Positions 53,452 through 62,896 of a stretch of 64,000 nt of DNA are shown here, in pieces (position 1 is the stretch's first letter; each line of letters opens with the position of its first letter). Below the pieces are notes generated by a model, which saw only the letters and a program-made list of their open reading frames with translations, had not been told where the DNA came from and made no database searches. The position numbers were made by a program, and so were the translations under genes. Source of the DNA: CALJFL01 sp963669435. GTDB taxonomy: Bacteria; Pseudomonadota; Gammaproteobacteria; Pseudomonadales; Halieaceae. The DNA is taken from the NCBI GenBank assembly GCA_963669435.1, contig OY770025.1, positions 4,650,001 through 4,714,000 of the forward strand, given 5' to 3'.

Positions 53452-54288
53452 ATGAACCCGTTGGGCACATCACAGGCACTCACTGTAACCGCCGTCGGCG
53501 GCAACGGCGCGGTTGTAGACGCCGGCTCTCTGGGCAGCGTGCCGCTTCCTCACCGACACTGCCCGACCGATCTGCAAGTCGGTGATTTACTCACCGTGTT
53601 TATCTACCTGGACGCCCGGGGACAACCCGTTGCAACCACCCAAACCCCGACCATCCAGGTGGGCGAGTTTGCCTATTTGCGCGCCAGCGACAACACCGAC
53701 TACGGCACCTTCATGGACTGGGGGCTGGACAAGGACCTGCTGGTACCGTTCGGCGAACAACACCGACCCATGCAGGCGGGTCGCTACTATATCGTGCACG
53801 CCTACGTGAATGGTGCGGACGGGCGTATTACCGGGTCCTCCAAGATCGACAAGTTTCTCGATGACGACAGACCACACGCGTTCAAGGCCGGGCAGCCGGT
53901 AGACCTGCTTGTCGCCAACACTACCGATCTCGGATTCAAGGCCATCGTCGACAACAGCCACTGGGGCATACTGTACAAGAACGAGGTAGAGGAACGGTTA
54001 AGCTTCGGCCAGCGTAAGCCCGGTTTTATCAAGCGCGTAAGACCAGACGGCAAACTCGACCTGACATTACAATTACAGCGCCATAAGCGCGACCAGCACG
54101 CAAAAAAGATTATGGACCACCTGCACGCCAACCAGGGTTTTGTCTCCTTGCACGACAAGTCTGATCCGCGGCTTATCGAGCAGACCCTGGGTATGAGTAA
54201 AGGCGCGTTCAAGCGCGCCGTCGGGGGGTTGTACAAGGAACAGGTGATCGCCATCGAGCCCAATGGCATCCGCCTGATTGAAAACTAG
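53452..54288 (+). CDS. CvfB-like S1-domain RNA-binding protein
   Basis: This 278-residue protein has successive S1-like OB domains (FAYLRASDNTDYGTFMDWGL and VANTTDLGFKAIVDNSHWGILY) and a C-terminal winged-helix (LGMSKGAFKRAVGGLYKEQVI), the layout of CvfB/YitL proteins. It probably binds RNA and affects translation or RNA stability. I place the start at ATG 53452, with AGGAA upstream, because the protein then begins like the family. The earlier frame start at 53281 adds a non-conserved leader that spans the 7-bp repeats. It is followed 12 bp later by a ribosome-assembly GTPase. Confidence 0.9.
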   Translation: MNPLGTSQALTVTAVGGNGAVVDAGSLGSVPLPHRHCPTDLQVGDLLTVFIYLDARGQPVATTQTPTIQVGEFAYLRASDNTDYGTFMDWGLDKDLLVPFGEQHRPMQAGRYYIVHAYVNGADGRITGSSKIDKFLDDDRPHAFKAGQPVDLLVANTTDLGFKAIVDNSHWGILYKNEVEERLSFGQRKPGFIKRVRPDGKLDLTLQLQRHKRDQHAKKIMDHLHANQGFVSLHDKSDPRLIEQTLGMSKGAFKRAVGGLYKEQVIAIEPNGIRLIEN

Positions 54289-54300
54289 AGCAACAGTGCA

Positions 54301-55221
54301 ATGAGTATTAACTGGTACCCAGGCCACATGCACAAGGCCAACAAGGAGATGCGCGAAGCGCTGCCGCAGGTTGACCTGGTGATTGAACTGCTGGATTGTC
54401 GCTTACCCTACAGCAGCCAGAACCCGGCCATTGCTGCCCTGGCCAAGGACAAACCGTGCATCAAGATTCTCAGTAAATCCGACCTGGCAGACCCCACCAC
54501 TACGGCGGACTGGCAAGCGTACTTTGAACAGTCGGCGTCGGTGAAGACCATGCTCAGCACTCTGGACCAGGCCGACAAGGCCAGCAAGTTGAAAGCACTG
54601 TGTCACAAACTGGCGCCTGGCAAACCAAAATCCGGTTCCAAGTTGATGGCCATGATTACCGGTATTCCCAATGTCGGTAAATCCACGCTTATTAACGCGG
54701 TGGCCGGCCGCAAGGTGGCCAAGACCGGCGATGAACCGGCAATCACCAAGGGCCTGCAGCGCATCAAGGTAGATGAGTCGCTGATGTTCCTGGATACACC
54801 GGGGATTCTCTGGCCGAAGATTCACAACGAAAACAGCGGCTACCGACTGGCGGCCTCCGGGGCCATCAAAGATACCGCCATCGACACTACTGATGTTGCC
54901 TTCTACCTCGCGCAATTTTTACTCGAGCACTACCCGGCCGAGTTACGCGAGCGCTACGAATTGAACAATCTCCCGGCGACAGAACTGGAATTTCTAGAGC
55001 AGCTCGGCGCCAGCCGCGGCGCATTGCGCGGTGGCGGCCAGGTTGACCTGGAAAAAGTATCGGCCATTCTGGTGAACGAGTATCGCGCCGGTATGCTGGG
55101 CCGGATCACCCTGGAAACACCAGCCATGGTGACCGTTGAAGAAGCCCAGCTCAGACAGCAGCGCGAGGCGCAAGCCGAACGGAAGCATGCAAAAAAGACG
55201 GGTAAGAAAACACGGCGCTGA
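54301..55221 (+). CDS. rbgA: Circularly permuted ribosome-assembly GTPase, RbgA/YlqF type
   Basis: This 306-residue GTPase has its motifs in permuted order: G4 first (LSKSDLAD), then G1 (GIPNVGKSTLIN), G2 (ITKGLQR) and G3 (LDTPGILWP). The N-terminal NWYPGHMHKANKEMREALPQ is typical of RbgA/YlqF, which acts late in 50S subunit assembly. The C-terminal part is rich in Lys and Arg (KHAKKTGKKTRR), fitting rRNA binding. The gene is probably cotranscribed with the CvfB-like gene. Confidence 0.95.
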   Translation: MSINWYPGHMHKANKEMREALPQVDLVIELLDCRLPYSSQNPAIAALAKDKPCIKILSKSDLADPTTTADWQAYFEQSASVKTMLSTLDQADKASKLKALCHKLAPGKPKSGSKLMAMITGIPNVGKSTLINAVAGRKVAKTGDEPAITKGLQRIKVDESLMFLDTPGILWPKIHNENSGYRLAASGAIKDTAIDTTDVAFYLAQFLLEHYPAELRERYELNNLPATELEFLEQLGASRGALRGGGQVDLEKVSAILVNEYRAGMLGRITLETPAMVTVEEAQLRQQREAQAERKHAKKTGKKTRR

Positions 55222-55439
55222 CGGCAAAACCTGGCCAACAGCGCAAACCGGCCCCTGCCCCAAACCCCAGGTGTGGAGACTCTCCCGTAACCGGCAATGT
55301 TCGAGCAATAGCGTCTGGAGACCACTAGTCGTAGTCGCGGCTACCCATGACAGCTGGCTACCTTGCAAGCAGCCGTAACGCTGCGGACAGCGCCTACACA
55401 TCGCTCCGCAGAAGCATTACCGTATTATTCAGTAGTGCC

Positions 55440-55820
55440 CTAGAGCGATAGCTCGCGATAGATACTGTCGGATACCAGTGTTCGCAGTCCACCCAGTCCG
55501 GCCAACCACTCGGCCATGCCCTTGTCGGCCAAGGTTTTTTCCCACGCCGCAGCGAAATCAGCCAACGACCCGGGATGCTCCAGGGCAACGACCACCGCTC
55601 CGGTATCAGCGCCGGCAAAAGTCGCCTGCCAGGCACGCATCTCCATCTTCGGTGCCAACTTGGCCATCATGGCCTTGCCCTTGCGCAGTTCAACCACGTA
55701 GGCACCAACATCGCTGGTGCTAACGGACACGACACGCAGTGTACTGTGGCCGTCCGCAACTGCGTTCAGGGACAGGGAAGAGGTCATAACAAACAATACA
55801 GCTAAAACAAGGCGTTTCAT
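55440..55820 (-). CDS. Exported small protein with a dimeric alpha/beta-barrel-like domain
   Basis: This 126-residue protein has a signal peptide (MKRLVLAVLFVMTSSLSLNAVA) and a mature domain of beta-strands and helices (LRVVSVSTSDVGAYVVEL and ADTGAVVVALEHPGSLADF) that resembles NIPSNAP/EthD-type ferredoxin-like folds. Family members in the cytoplasm include enzymes of aromatic metabolism. The exported kind is poorly described. It is monocistronic, with about 220 bp of non-coding sequence on its 3' side and an AT-rich promoter region on its 5' side. Confidence 0.75.
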   Translation of the reverse strand: MKRLVLAVLFVMTSSLSLNAVADGHSTLRVVSVSTSDVGAYVVELRKGKAMMAKLAPKMEMRAWQATFAGADTGAVVVALEHPGSLADFAAAWEKTLADKGMAEWLAGLGGLRTLVSDSIYRELSL

Positions 55821-55941
55821 TAGTATTCTCCTTGAATAGTGTGAACCGGTAAGAACTTACCGCGCCAACTTCACTATAGTTCACAAATCGCAATTCCGCC
55901 GGGGCGGACAGAGTGAACGAATGACACTGTCAAAAGTGTTG

Positions 55942-57222
55942 TCAGAGAAGATCCCGCAGCCGGTAATACAACATGCCCATGGCCATCGCCTGATTACCGG
56001 TCCACTGGCCAAAGGGCCAACGCAGGTGCGGTACGCCGGCAAAGATATCCATACGCTCCATCGACCCCGCAATGGCATCGGCGATGATCTCGCCGAACAG
56101 GTGGCTCATATTGACACCATGACCGCTGTAACCCATCGCGTAGTAGACATTGTCCGCCGTGCGACCCATCAGTGGCACGCGGTTGGCAACAATGCCAATT
56201 TTGCCACCCCAGGCGTAATCAATTTTTTTGTGAGCCAACTGCGGATAGATTTTACTCAGGCGGGGCTGCATGACCGCGGCAATATCCCTAGGTTCGCGGC
56301 CCGAGTAATTACAGCGTCCTCCAAACAACAGCCGTTGATCCGCAGACAGGCGGAAATAATCCAAGACTTCATTCTGATCACAGATGGCCAGGTTCTGTGG
56401 ATTCAGCTGGTCTACCTCCCTGTCACTGAGCGGTTCGGTGGCAATAATGTAGCTGCCAGCGGGAAACACCAAACCGGACAAGGCCCTACGCTCCAAGCGA
56501 TGATAGGCGTTACCGGCGACGACCACCGCGTCGGCAATCACATTGCCGGCGGCGGTTTCAACCACGGCCCGTCTGCCGTGGTGAATACCCAACACGGGTG
56601 TGCGCTCATAAATGCTTACACCCAGCTCGCGACACGCCCGGGCTTCTCCCAGACACAGGTTGAGCGGGTGCAGGTGGCCGTTGCGGCGATTGATCAGGCC
56701 TCCGAGGTATTGTCGGGTCCCGATAATTTCTGGCAGTACATCTGCGGGAACGAGCTCCAGGTCCGCCTCCATTCCCCTCGCGCACAGCGCATCAAACCAT
56801 CGCGACTGTTCGTCAAGATGCGCGGGCTTCAGCGCCACATCGATGTAGCCGTAGCTGAGGTCGCAATCAATACTGTAGCGATCGACCCGCTCGGCAATGA
56901 TCTTGTTGCCTCGATAAGCCAGGTTGTGGAGCGTGTCGTCATGCCCCGGGCCAAGTTGTTTTTGCAGACGCGACTCGCCACTCATACCCGCGATCATTTG
57001 CCCACCATTGCGACCTGATGCCCCCCAGCCGACCAGGTGTTGTTCCAGCACGGCAACGGTGTAGCCACGCTCCGCGAGCGTCAGTGCCGTGGCGATGCCG
57101 GTGAACCCGGCGCCAACAATACAAACATCCACACGGCGTTCGCCTGATAGCGCAGGATAGTGATGGTCGTCGTTGCGAGTGGCCGCGTAGTAAGAAGGGC
57201 AATGCGCGGCGGGGCCGTTCAT
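55942..57222 (-). CDS. FAD-dependent amine/amino-acid oxidase, PuuB-like
   Basis: This 426-residue DAO-family flavoenzyme has the FAD motif DVCIVGAGFTGIATAL with the following GYTVAVLEQHLVGWGASGRNGGQ, which is the glycine-oxidase/gamma-glutamylputrescine-oxidase form. The C-terminal VYYAMGYSGHGVNMSHLFGE is also characteristic. It may oxidise gamma-glutamylputrescine or another secondary amine. It lies 27 bp downstream of the UbiX-like gene on the same strand, but no putrescine pathway genes are next to it. Confidence 0.92.
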   Translation of the reverse strand: MNGPAAHCPSYYAATRNDDHHYPALSGERRVDVCIVGAGFTGIATALTLAERGYTVAVLEQHLVGWGASGRNGGQMIAGMSGESRLQKQLGPGHDDTLHNLAYRGNKIIAERVDRYSIDCDLSYGYIDVALKPAHLDEQSRWFDALCARGMEADLELVPADVLPEIIGTRQYLGGLINRRNGHLHPLNLCLGEARACRELGVSIYERTPVLGIHHGRRAVVETAAGNVIADAVVVAGNAYHRLERRALSGLVFPAGSYIIATEPLSDREVDQLNPQNLAICDQNEVLDYFRLSADQRLLFGGRCNYSGREPRDIAAVMQPRLSKIYPQLAHKKIDYAWGGKIGIVANRVPLMGRTADNVYYAMGYSGHGVNMSHLFGEIIADAIAGSMERMDIFAGVPHLRWPFGQWTGNQAMAMGMLYYRLRDLL

Positions 57223-57249
57223 GGCCTGGCAAAAATCCGCGAAGCGACG

Positions 57250-57840
57250 TCAGGCATTCGGATTGTCCTGGTCTTTCCAGCGATACGCTGTACCCAGTTC
57301 CACATCGAACAGGTCCATCGCACGACCGAGGGTGTGTTCGATCATATCACCGAGGGTTTCCGGCTGGGCATAGAAGGCGGGAACCGGCGGTGCGATAACA
57401 GCCCCCATTTCAGTCACCTGCACCATAGAACGCAAATGACCCAGGTGCAGGGGTGTCTCCCTGACCATTAATACCAAACGCCGGCGCTCTTTTAAAACAA
57501 CATCCGCCGCTCGGGTCAGCAGGTTGGAGGTCGCCGAACTGGCGATGTCCGACAGTGTACGGGCAGAACAGGGCGTGATAATCATTCCCGCGGTCTTGAA
57601 GGAACCGCTCGCCAGTGCCGCGCCGATATCATCGATGCCGTAGTGGTGATCGGCCAGCGCCTTGAGATCACCCATGGCGTAATCGGTCTCGTATTCCAGG
57701 GTTAGCCGCGCCGCCCTGGTGACGATCAAATGCGTTTCTACATCGGTGTCACGGAGCAATTCCAACAGCCGCACACCGTAGACAATACCCGAGGCGCCGC
57801 TGATACCGACAATAATTCGTTTGGGGGTTTCCGCCGTCAC
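57250..57840 (-). CDS. ubiX: Flavin prenyltransferase UbiX
   Basis: This 196-residue protein makes prenyl-FMN from FMN and dimethylallyl phosphate for UbiD-type decarboxylases. It has VGISGASGIVYGVRLLELL, the IITPCSARTLSDIASS segment and LVLMVRETPLHLGHLRSM, all UbiX hallmarks. I prefer GTG 57840 (VTAETPKRIIV) as start because it gives family length; a TTG at 57879 is the alternative. No UbiD gene is in the window. Confidence 0.93.
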   Translation of the reverse strand: MTAETPKRIIVGISGASGIVYGVRLLELLRDTDVETHLIVTRAARLTLEYETDYAMGDLKALADHHYGIDDIGAALASGSFKTAGMIITPCSARTLSDIASSATSNLLTRAADVVLKERRRLVLMVRETPLHLGHLRSMVQVTEMGAVIAPPVPAFYAQPETLGDMIEHTLGRAMDLFDVELGTAYRWKDQDNPNA

Positions 57841-58004
57841 TGCTTGAATCCCGTCTCCATTACTCGCAATTATCCACAACTACGTACTACACGATATGGC
57901 CGCGCTCAAGGCAGCAAGTGTAATGGCAGACGACAGATTTGAACACAGGCAGCCATAGTGGCTCGCAAAGTGGAGACACGGGCTCAGGCGAATATAACGC
58001 GCTG

Positions 58005-60092
58005 CTAAAACTGTGTTACCAGCCTGACGTAGTAACGCGGCTCAAACTGCTGAAAATATCGGTACTCGGTATTGTCATCGCCAAAGGCATTCTGGGCGAT
58101 CAGGTCCACGCGCGCATCGATGCCGGAAAATGTGAAGCGTTTACGCAGGTTAAAGTCGACCCGATCGATACTCTCCACCAGCGACGCATTCTTGTAATCC
58201 ACTGAGGACTGGTAGAAGTAACTGACACTACCGTCGAAGCCATGACCAAAATCGTAGCCCACCAGGAAGCTGGTCATATCTTCCGGAACCGCATCATCAC
58301 GATCACTTGCCCGCCTCGGATTGATACGCCGTACATGTTCGGCATCTACAGACAGGTGTGTATATTGCGCAGTAATCAACCAGCTTGGCTGCGGTTTCCA
58401 GCGCAAATAGGCTTCGAAGCCCTGGTCGTCCGATGACAGACTATTGGTAAAAAAGGTCACCTCGTTGTCCACCGACAGCGGCCCTTGATAGTCGCGATCG
58501 GTCTGGGTGTCGATCAGGTTATCGTTTTCCTCGATGAAGAATTTAACATCAAGGGTCAAGTTGCCATCGTAGAAAAAACCGTAATAGCCCAGTTCCAGAC
58601 TGTCCCGTTCTTCCACATCGACATCTTCGTCGGCGATCACATCCAGGTCGTAGACCACGTCACCATTGTGGATGGTGCGATAGTAATTAGCGTCCAGGAT
58701 TGTCGGCGCACGCCGGGCGCGATTAGCGGCGAGCCGCAGCGTACTGTTGGAGCTCAGGTGAAAGTTACCGGCAAGACGCAATGAAAGGTGTTCGTCCACG
58801 GTTTCACTGTAACCCAACGAAGCACCGCCATTGAGCGTTAACCAATGTGTCGGGGAGTACTCCAGGTTGCCGAACAGGCGGTAGTTCTCCTCCGATACAG
58901 ACTCGTCCTGGCTGAAATGCAGTTGGCTTTTGGCGCGATCCACGCGGGCATCCGCGCCCCAGTCAAATTTGAAGGTGCTGGACAACAGCGCCGTGTGACT
59001 CAGTTCCAGGTCGTAACGTTCGGAATAGCCGTCCTCGATACCCAGCACAACCTCGAAATCCTCCACGCCCGGGAAAATAAACCCCGGGGGAAAGCCGATC
59101 AGTTCGGAAAGTAGCGCCACGCTCTCTACCGCGGTGATATCCGTGCGGTTGTGGAAAAAGGCCAGCTTAAACGCATGCTGGTCATTAAACTGGTGATGCC
59201 ACTCAAAGTTCTGATAGGCAACATCGACTTCCCAGGGAAACAGGTCTTCCGGGTCGACGTTACTATTACCCTGGTCGAAGGTGAAATCGCTGTCGGTATA
59301 GCCCAGCTGTAAGTGGAAGGTATTATCCAGCGAGGGCGCCCAGATTAGTTTAAGGTCCGCGGATATCGTTTCGCTGTCATCATCGACCGGACGCCCTTCG
59401 AAATCCTCGAAGCCATCGTTACTGCGGTAACGGACCGAGGCACGATAACTGAGGTCGTTGTAGGTTTGACTAAAGCCGGCAGAATAATTTTCAGTGTTAT
59501 TGCTACCCGCCTCGGCGCGAAAGCTTACCCCGGTGGTCTCCAGGGGCGACTTGGTGACGATATTGATTGAACCGTTAATGGCATTCGGCCCATCGGCGGC
59601 AACGTTCGAGCCGCGTACCACTTCGATATAATCGATATCTTCAAGATCCAGGCCCAAGGTATTCCAAAACACCGTGTTGGTGAAAGGCTCATAGACCGAG
59701 CGTCCGTCGATGTTAACTTCCATGCGGCTGGGGAAGCCCACAGGCAAAGTGTGGTAATTGACCACGGGGTGACTGTAAGCCGGAGAGTACACCTGGAAAC
59801 CGGGAATGAGCCGGAACAAATCCGGAATCTCGATCGCCCCGGTAGCTTCGATCATTTCCCGATCGATGACAATAACGCTCGCCGGCGCCTTATTGAGCGC
59901 CTGGGGAAAGCGGCTGGCGCCACTGGCCACAGGAACGTCGAAGAACAGGTCTTCCTCGGTGAGGTAATCGCCTTCATCACCCAGGGCATTCGAGCCCCAG
60001 GACAAAATCAGCGCGACGCTTGCTACTCCCAGGGGTCCTGATACCCCCGAAACTGTGCCGGCGCGCCCGTCCGGCCATGTCATGTTAATCAT
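58005..60092 (-). CDS. TonB-dependent receptor of the sensory locus
   Basis: This 695-residue receptor has a hydrophobic export signal (to about residue 38), a plug domain (about 55-165: KAPASVIVIDREMIEATGA and VEVVRGSNVAADGPNAINGS) and a barrel ending YVRLVTQF. The plug begins without the long TonB box seen in the other receptors of this window and resembles the BtuB/FhuE-like short-plug kind. It follows the hybrid kinase by 32 bp on the same strand, so it is probably its cotranscribed partner. The ligand is not predictable. Confidence 0.93.
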   Translation of the reverse strand: MINMTWPDGRAGTVSGVSGPLGVASVALILSWGSNALGDEGDYLTEEDLFFDVPVASGASRFPQALNKAPASVIVIDREMIEATGAIEIPDLFRLIPGFQVYSPAYSHPVVNYHTLPVGFPSRMEVNIDGRSVYEPFTNTVFWNTLGLDLEDIDYIEVVRGSNVAADGPNAINGSINIVTKSPLETTGVSFRAEAGSNNTENYSAGFSQTYNDLSYRASVRYRSNDGFEDFEGRPVDDDSETISADLKLIWAPSLDNTFHLQLGYTDSDFTFDQGNSNVDPEDLFPWEVDVAYQNFEWHHQFNDQHAFKLAFFHNRTDITAVESVALLSELIGFPPGFIFPGVEDFEVVLGIEDGYSERYDLELSHTALLSSTFKFDWGADARVDRAKSQLHFSQDESVSEENYRLFGNLEYSPTHWLTLNGGASLGYSETVDEHLSLRLAGNFHLSSNSTLRLAANRARRAPTILDANYYRTIHNGDVVYDLDVIADEDVDVEERDSLELGYYGFFYDGNLTLDVKFFIEENDNLIDTQTDRDYQGPLSVDNEVTFFTNSLSSDDQGFEAYLRWKPQPSWLITAQYTHLSVDAEHVRRINPRRASDRDDAVPEDMTSFLVGYDFGHGFDGSVSYFYQSSVDYKNASLVESIDRVDFNLRKRFTFSGIDARVDLIAQNAFGDDNTEYRYFQQFEPRYYVRLVTQF

Positions 60093-60124
60093 ACTGCCTG
60101 CTTACCATTGATTGCGTGAAACTA

Positions 60125-62896
60125 CTACTCCGTTATCCGATGAACAAGCGCTTCCACTGCACTCAACTGCTCTTTAGCGAGGCTATCGTTTTGAAGAATC
60201 AGGCTCTCGCGTAATTCTATAACCCGTTGCCTCAACTCCACCATACCGTAGAGGCCCGATAGCCCCAGTAATTGGTGAAATATTTCACGGCTTTCGCCTA
60301 TTTGCCCGGTATCCAGCGCCCGGCGCAGGTTGCCAACTTCTTTAATCAATTCCCGCTTTAGTGCCGCCCTGGAGGTCTCCGCCGAGGCGATGCCCCCGGA
60401 CTTTCTCGATCGGTAGACTGAACCCGAATACTCGCAGAGGGTTTTTACCAGAGCCTCCTCGTCGATCGGCTTGTAAAGTACCTCGAGTGCCCCAGCCTGC
60501 TTCATTCGTTCGCTTTCGTTTTCCGTGGTGTCGGCGGTCAGCCCGATTACCGTTACCTCCCGCTCGAGTTCTTCCGCGAGGGTCAGTATCTGGCGAGTGG
60601 CCTCAATACCATCGACCAGCGGCATGTGGGCGTCCATCAATACCAGTGAACAATCCGATTGTTGAAAGCGCTCGATGGCCTCTACGCCATTGTCAGCAAG
60701 GCCAACCAAAGCCCCTTCTATTTCCAGTAAGGCTTTCAACAGGTTCTGGTTAAAACGATTATCCTCGGCGATAAGAACACTCACGCCTTTGAGGCTACCG
60801 TGCGACGCCAATTCACCGGAGAACTGCGTCGTATTCTCACCGCGTTCCAGCTCGCGCATATCACCCTGCTCGATCGCTTTCAGCCAGTCCATCAGGTTTT
60901 TGCGCCTGACCGGTTTGGACAGGCTCCACACCGGGGCATAGTGGTGCAGCACCTCGTCAGGGATAGCCAGCGATGCGTCCTCAAGACAGGCAAGCACCAT
61001 GATGGGGCCGCTGTGGTGCACGCGGATAGTTGAGAGCGTTTCCAATAACAACGCGCCACCACGGGCCGAGGGACTTAAGCTGACAATAATCACCGCAAAA
61101 TTAAGCCCGCGCTGGTCGATCAGCTTGACCAGATCACCGACCTCTGCCACCGCGAATACCTGTCGTGTCCAGTGGGTCAGCTGACTGCGCAGCGCGCGGC
61201 GCGACCAGAGATTGGCATCGATGATCGCCACGGAATCGCTGCGGCTGGGAATGCTGGACTCATCGTGCGCCTCGCCTACCACTGGCAATTCCAGGCCTAT
61301 ACTGACCCGCGTTCCCTGCCCGTGGTCGCTGTCGATGGCGATGCTGCCACCCATCAGTTCAACCAGCTGTTGGCAGATCACCAGGCCCAGGCCACTGCCC
61401 CCAAACCGGCGGTTTATAGAGGTATCAGCCTGCCCGAAGGGTTTAAACAATTTCTCAATATCCTCGGCCGCGATACCAATGCCCGAATCTGCCACGGTAA
61501 TGTGCAACGCCAATACATCTGAATTCCCAGTGCTTGCGTCCACACCGGGCGTATCGAGCGATTTCTCATCATCACCCGGCGCGTATTCCTCCTGCTGCAA
61601 GGCCACGCGCACAACCACCTCACCCTCGTCAGTAAATTTAACCGCGTTGGCCAACAGGTTATTGGCGATCTGCTTGAGTCTCACCGGATCACCGGAAAAG
61701 CGATCCGGCACATCGGAGTCAACCAGTAAGATCAACTCAATGGATTTGTCATAGGCGGTGTGTGCATGCATCGACACCACGTCCTCGAGCTCTTCCACCA
61801 GGTTAAACTCGACGATCTCCAGTTCGATACCCGTGTGTTGCATACGGGAGAAGTCGAGAATGTCGTTAATCACCGACAGCAGCAGTACCGAGGAATGGTG
61901 AATGGCATGGCAATACTCGGCCTGTTCGGCGCTAAGTGCGGTGTGATCCAGGCGGCGGGTAAAACCAATAATCGTGGTGAGAGGCGTGCGCAGTTCATGA
62001 CTCATACGCGCCAGGAACTGATCCTTGGCTCCCATTGCCGTCTCCAACTCGTCCCGGGTGACCAGCAAATCGTTGTTGCGCTGTTCGAGGTCGGTGAGCG
62101 CAGCGCGCAGTCCCTGGGTGGCTTCTGACACCTCCAGTTGCAGGTTGATATTGGTTTCACGCAGGCTGGAGGCCATGCGATTAATCACCCGCGCCAGGAT
62201 CTGTATCTCCCGCTCTCCGGCGACCCGGGCATGCACGGAGAGGTCTCCCGACTCCATAGTTTCCACGATATTGGTGAGCTCTCGCACCGGCCGGTAAATC
62301 TGGCGGCTAAAGAACCAGGCAATGATGGATACCACCAGCGTAATCAGCGACGACAGCAACACACCGACCAGCACATTCTGCCGATCGGCCCGGTTGAGCT
62401 CGGCACTCGACAGGGTTACTACTACCCAGCCAATGGGTTCATCGACTGCCTGTGGCGGCTCCGCGTAATCGGTAATGGCATCTGCCTGTAGCATCACCGG
62501 TGCCCGGAAGTACCAGTAGTCTCCATCCGTATACCAACTGTGCAGATCACCTTCTATCTGCGGCCACCGGTCCGGGTCGAGGTTGGCAAGATCGCCGAAT
62601 TGAATCAGGACATCATGATTGGCATGCTGAAACGCCAGGCCCTGTGTCCGCTGTGCCGGCTCACGGGCAATCAGTGCAAGACTCTGGGCATCATCGGCGA
62701 ATATGGCCAACTCGCTGGCGGTGGCCAGGTACTCCGCAGTGGTTTCACCAAAGCGTTGCAAATTATCGGCCAGATCGGCCCGACGCACCGAGATAAAGTA
62801 CCAGGTGAGAATGATGCTGATCGTAACCACCGGCAGAATAACCATCAGCAGTATTTTGCTGCGTATACCCGCCTGAAGCGCAAAGGGCAGTTTCAT
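60125..62896 (-). CDS. Hybrid sensor histidine kinase with degenerate and functional receivers and Hpt
   Basis: This 923-residue inner-membrane kinase has two transmembrane segments (about 14-36 and 174-197) around a periplasmic sensor of about 135 residues, then HAMP (198-250), a HisKA domain with His300 (RMSHELRTPL), an ATPase domain with N, G1 and G2 boxes (412-530), a first receiver (about 553-675) lacking the acceptor Asp (VIIVSLSP), a second receiver with Asp755 (LVLMDAHMP), and an Hpt-like domain with His874 (EIFHQLLGLSG). The layout is BarA/ArcB-like. It overlaps the binding-protein gene by ATGA. Confidence 0.94.
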   Translation of the reverse strand: MKLPFALQAGIRSKILLMVILPVVTISIILTWYFISVRRADLADNLQRFGETTAEYLATASELAIFADDAQSLALIAREPAQRTQGLAFQHANHDVLIQFGDLANLDPDRWPQIEGDLHSWYTDGDYWYFRAPVMLQADAITDYAEPPQAVDEPIGWVVVTLSSAELNRADRQNVLVGVLLSSLITLVVSIIAWFFSRQIYRPVRELTNIVETMESGDLSVHARVAGEREIQILARVINRMASSLRETNINLQLEVSEATQGLRAALTDLEQRNNDLLVTRDELETAMGAKDQFLARMSHELRTPLTTIIGFTRRLDHTALSAEQAEYCHAIHHSSVLLLSVINDILDFSRMQHTGIELEIVEFNLVEELEDVVSMHAHTAYDKSIELILLVDSDVPDRFSGDPVRLKQIANNLLANAVKFTDEGEVVVRVALQQEEYAPGDDEKSLDTPGVDASTGNSDVLALHITVADSGIGIAAEDIEKLFKPFGQADTSINRRFGGSGLGLVICQQLVELMGGSIAIDSDHGQGTRVSIGLELPVVGEAHDESSIPSRSDSVAIIDANLWSRRALRSQLTHWTRQVFAVAEVGDLVKLIDQRGLNFAVIIVSLSPSARGGALLLETLSTIRVHHSGPIMVLACLEDASLAIPDEVLHHYAPVWSLSKPVRRKNLMDWLKAIEQGDMRELERGENTTQFSGELASHGSLKGVSVLIAEDNRFNQNLLKALLEIEGALVGLADNGVEAIERFQQSDCSLVLMDAHMPLVDGIEATRQILTLAEELEREVTVIGLTADTTENESERMKQAGALEVLYKPIDEEALVKTLCEYSGSVYRSRKSGGIASAETSRAALKRELIKEVGNLRRALDTGQIGESREIFHQLLGLSGLYGMVELRQRVIELRESLILQNDSLAKEQLSAVEALVHRITE

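Noticed and set aside
43937..55431. 14-bp repeat TACCGTATTATTCA at 43937-43950 and 55418-55431
   Set aside because: In a 64-kb sequence several pairs of identical 14-mers are expected by chance, and the flanks diverge at once. The positions relative to genes differ.
55921..57018. Plus-strand open frame of 365 codons opposite the PuuB-like oxidase
   Set aside because: The minus-strand oxidase has full family motifs, and the antisense frame has none and no ribosome site.
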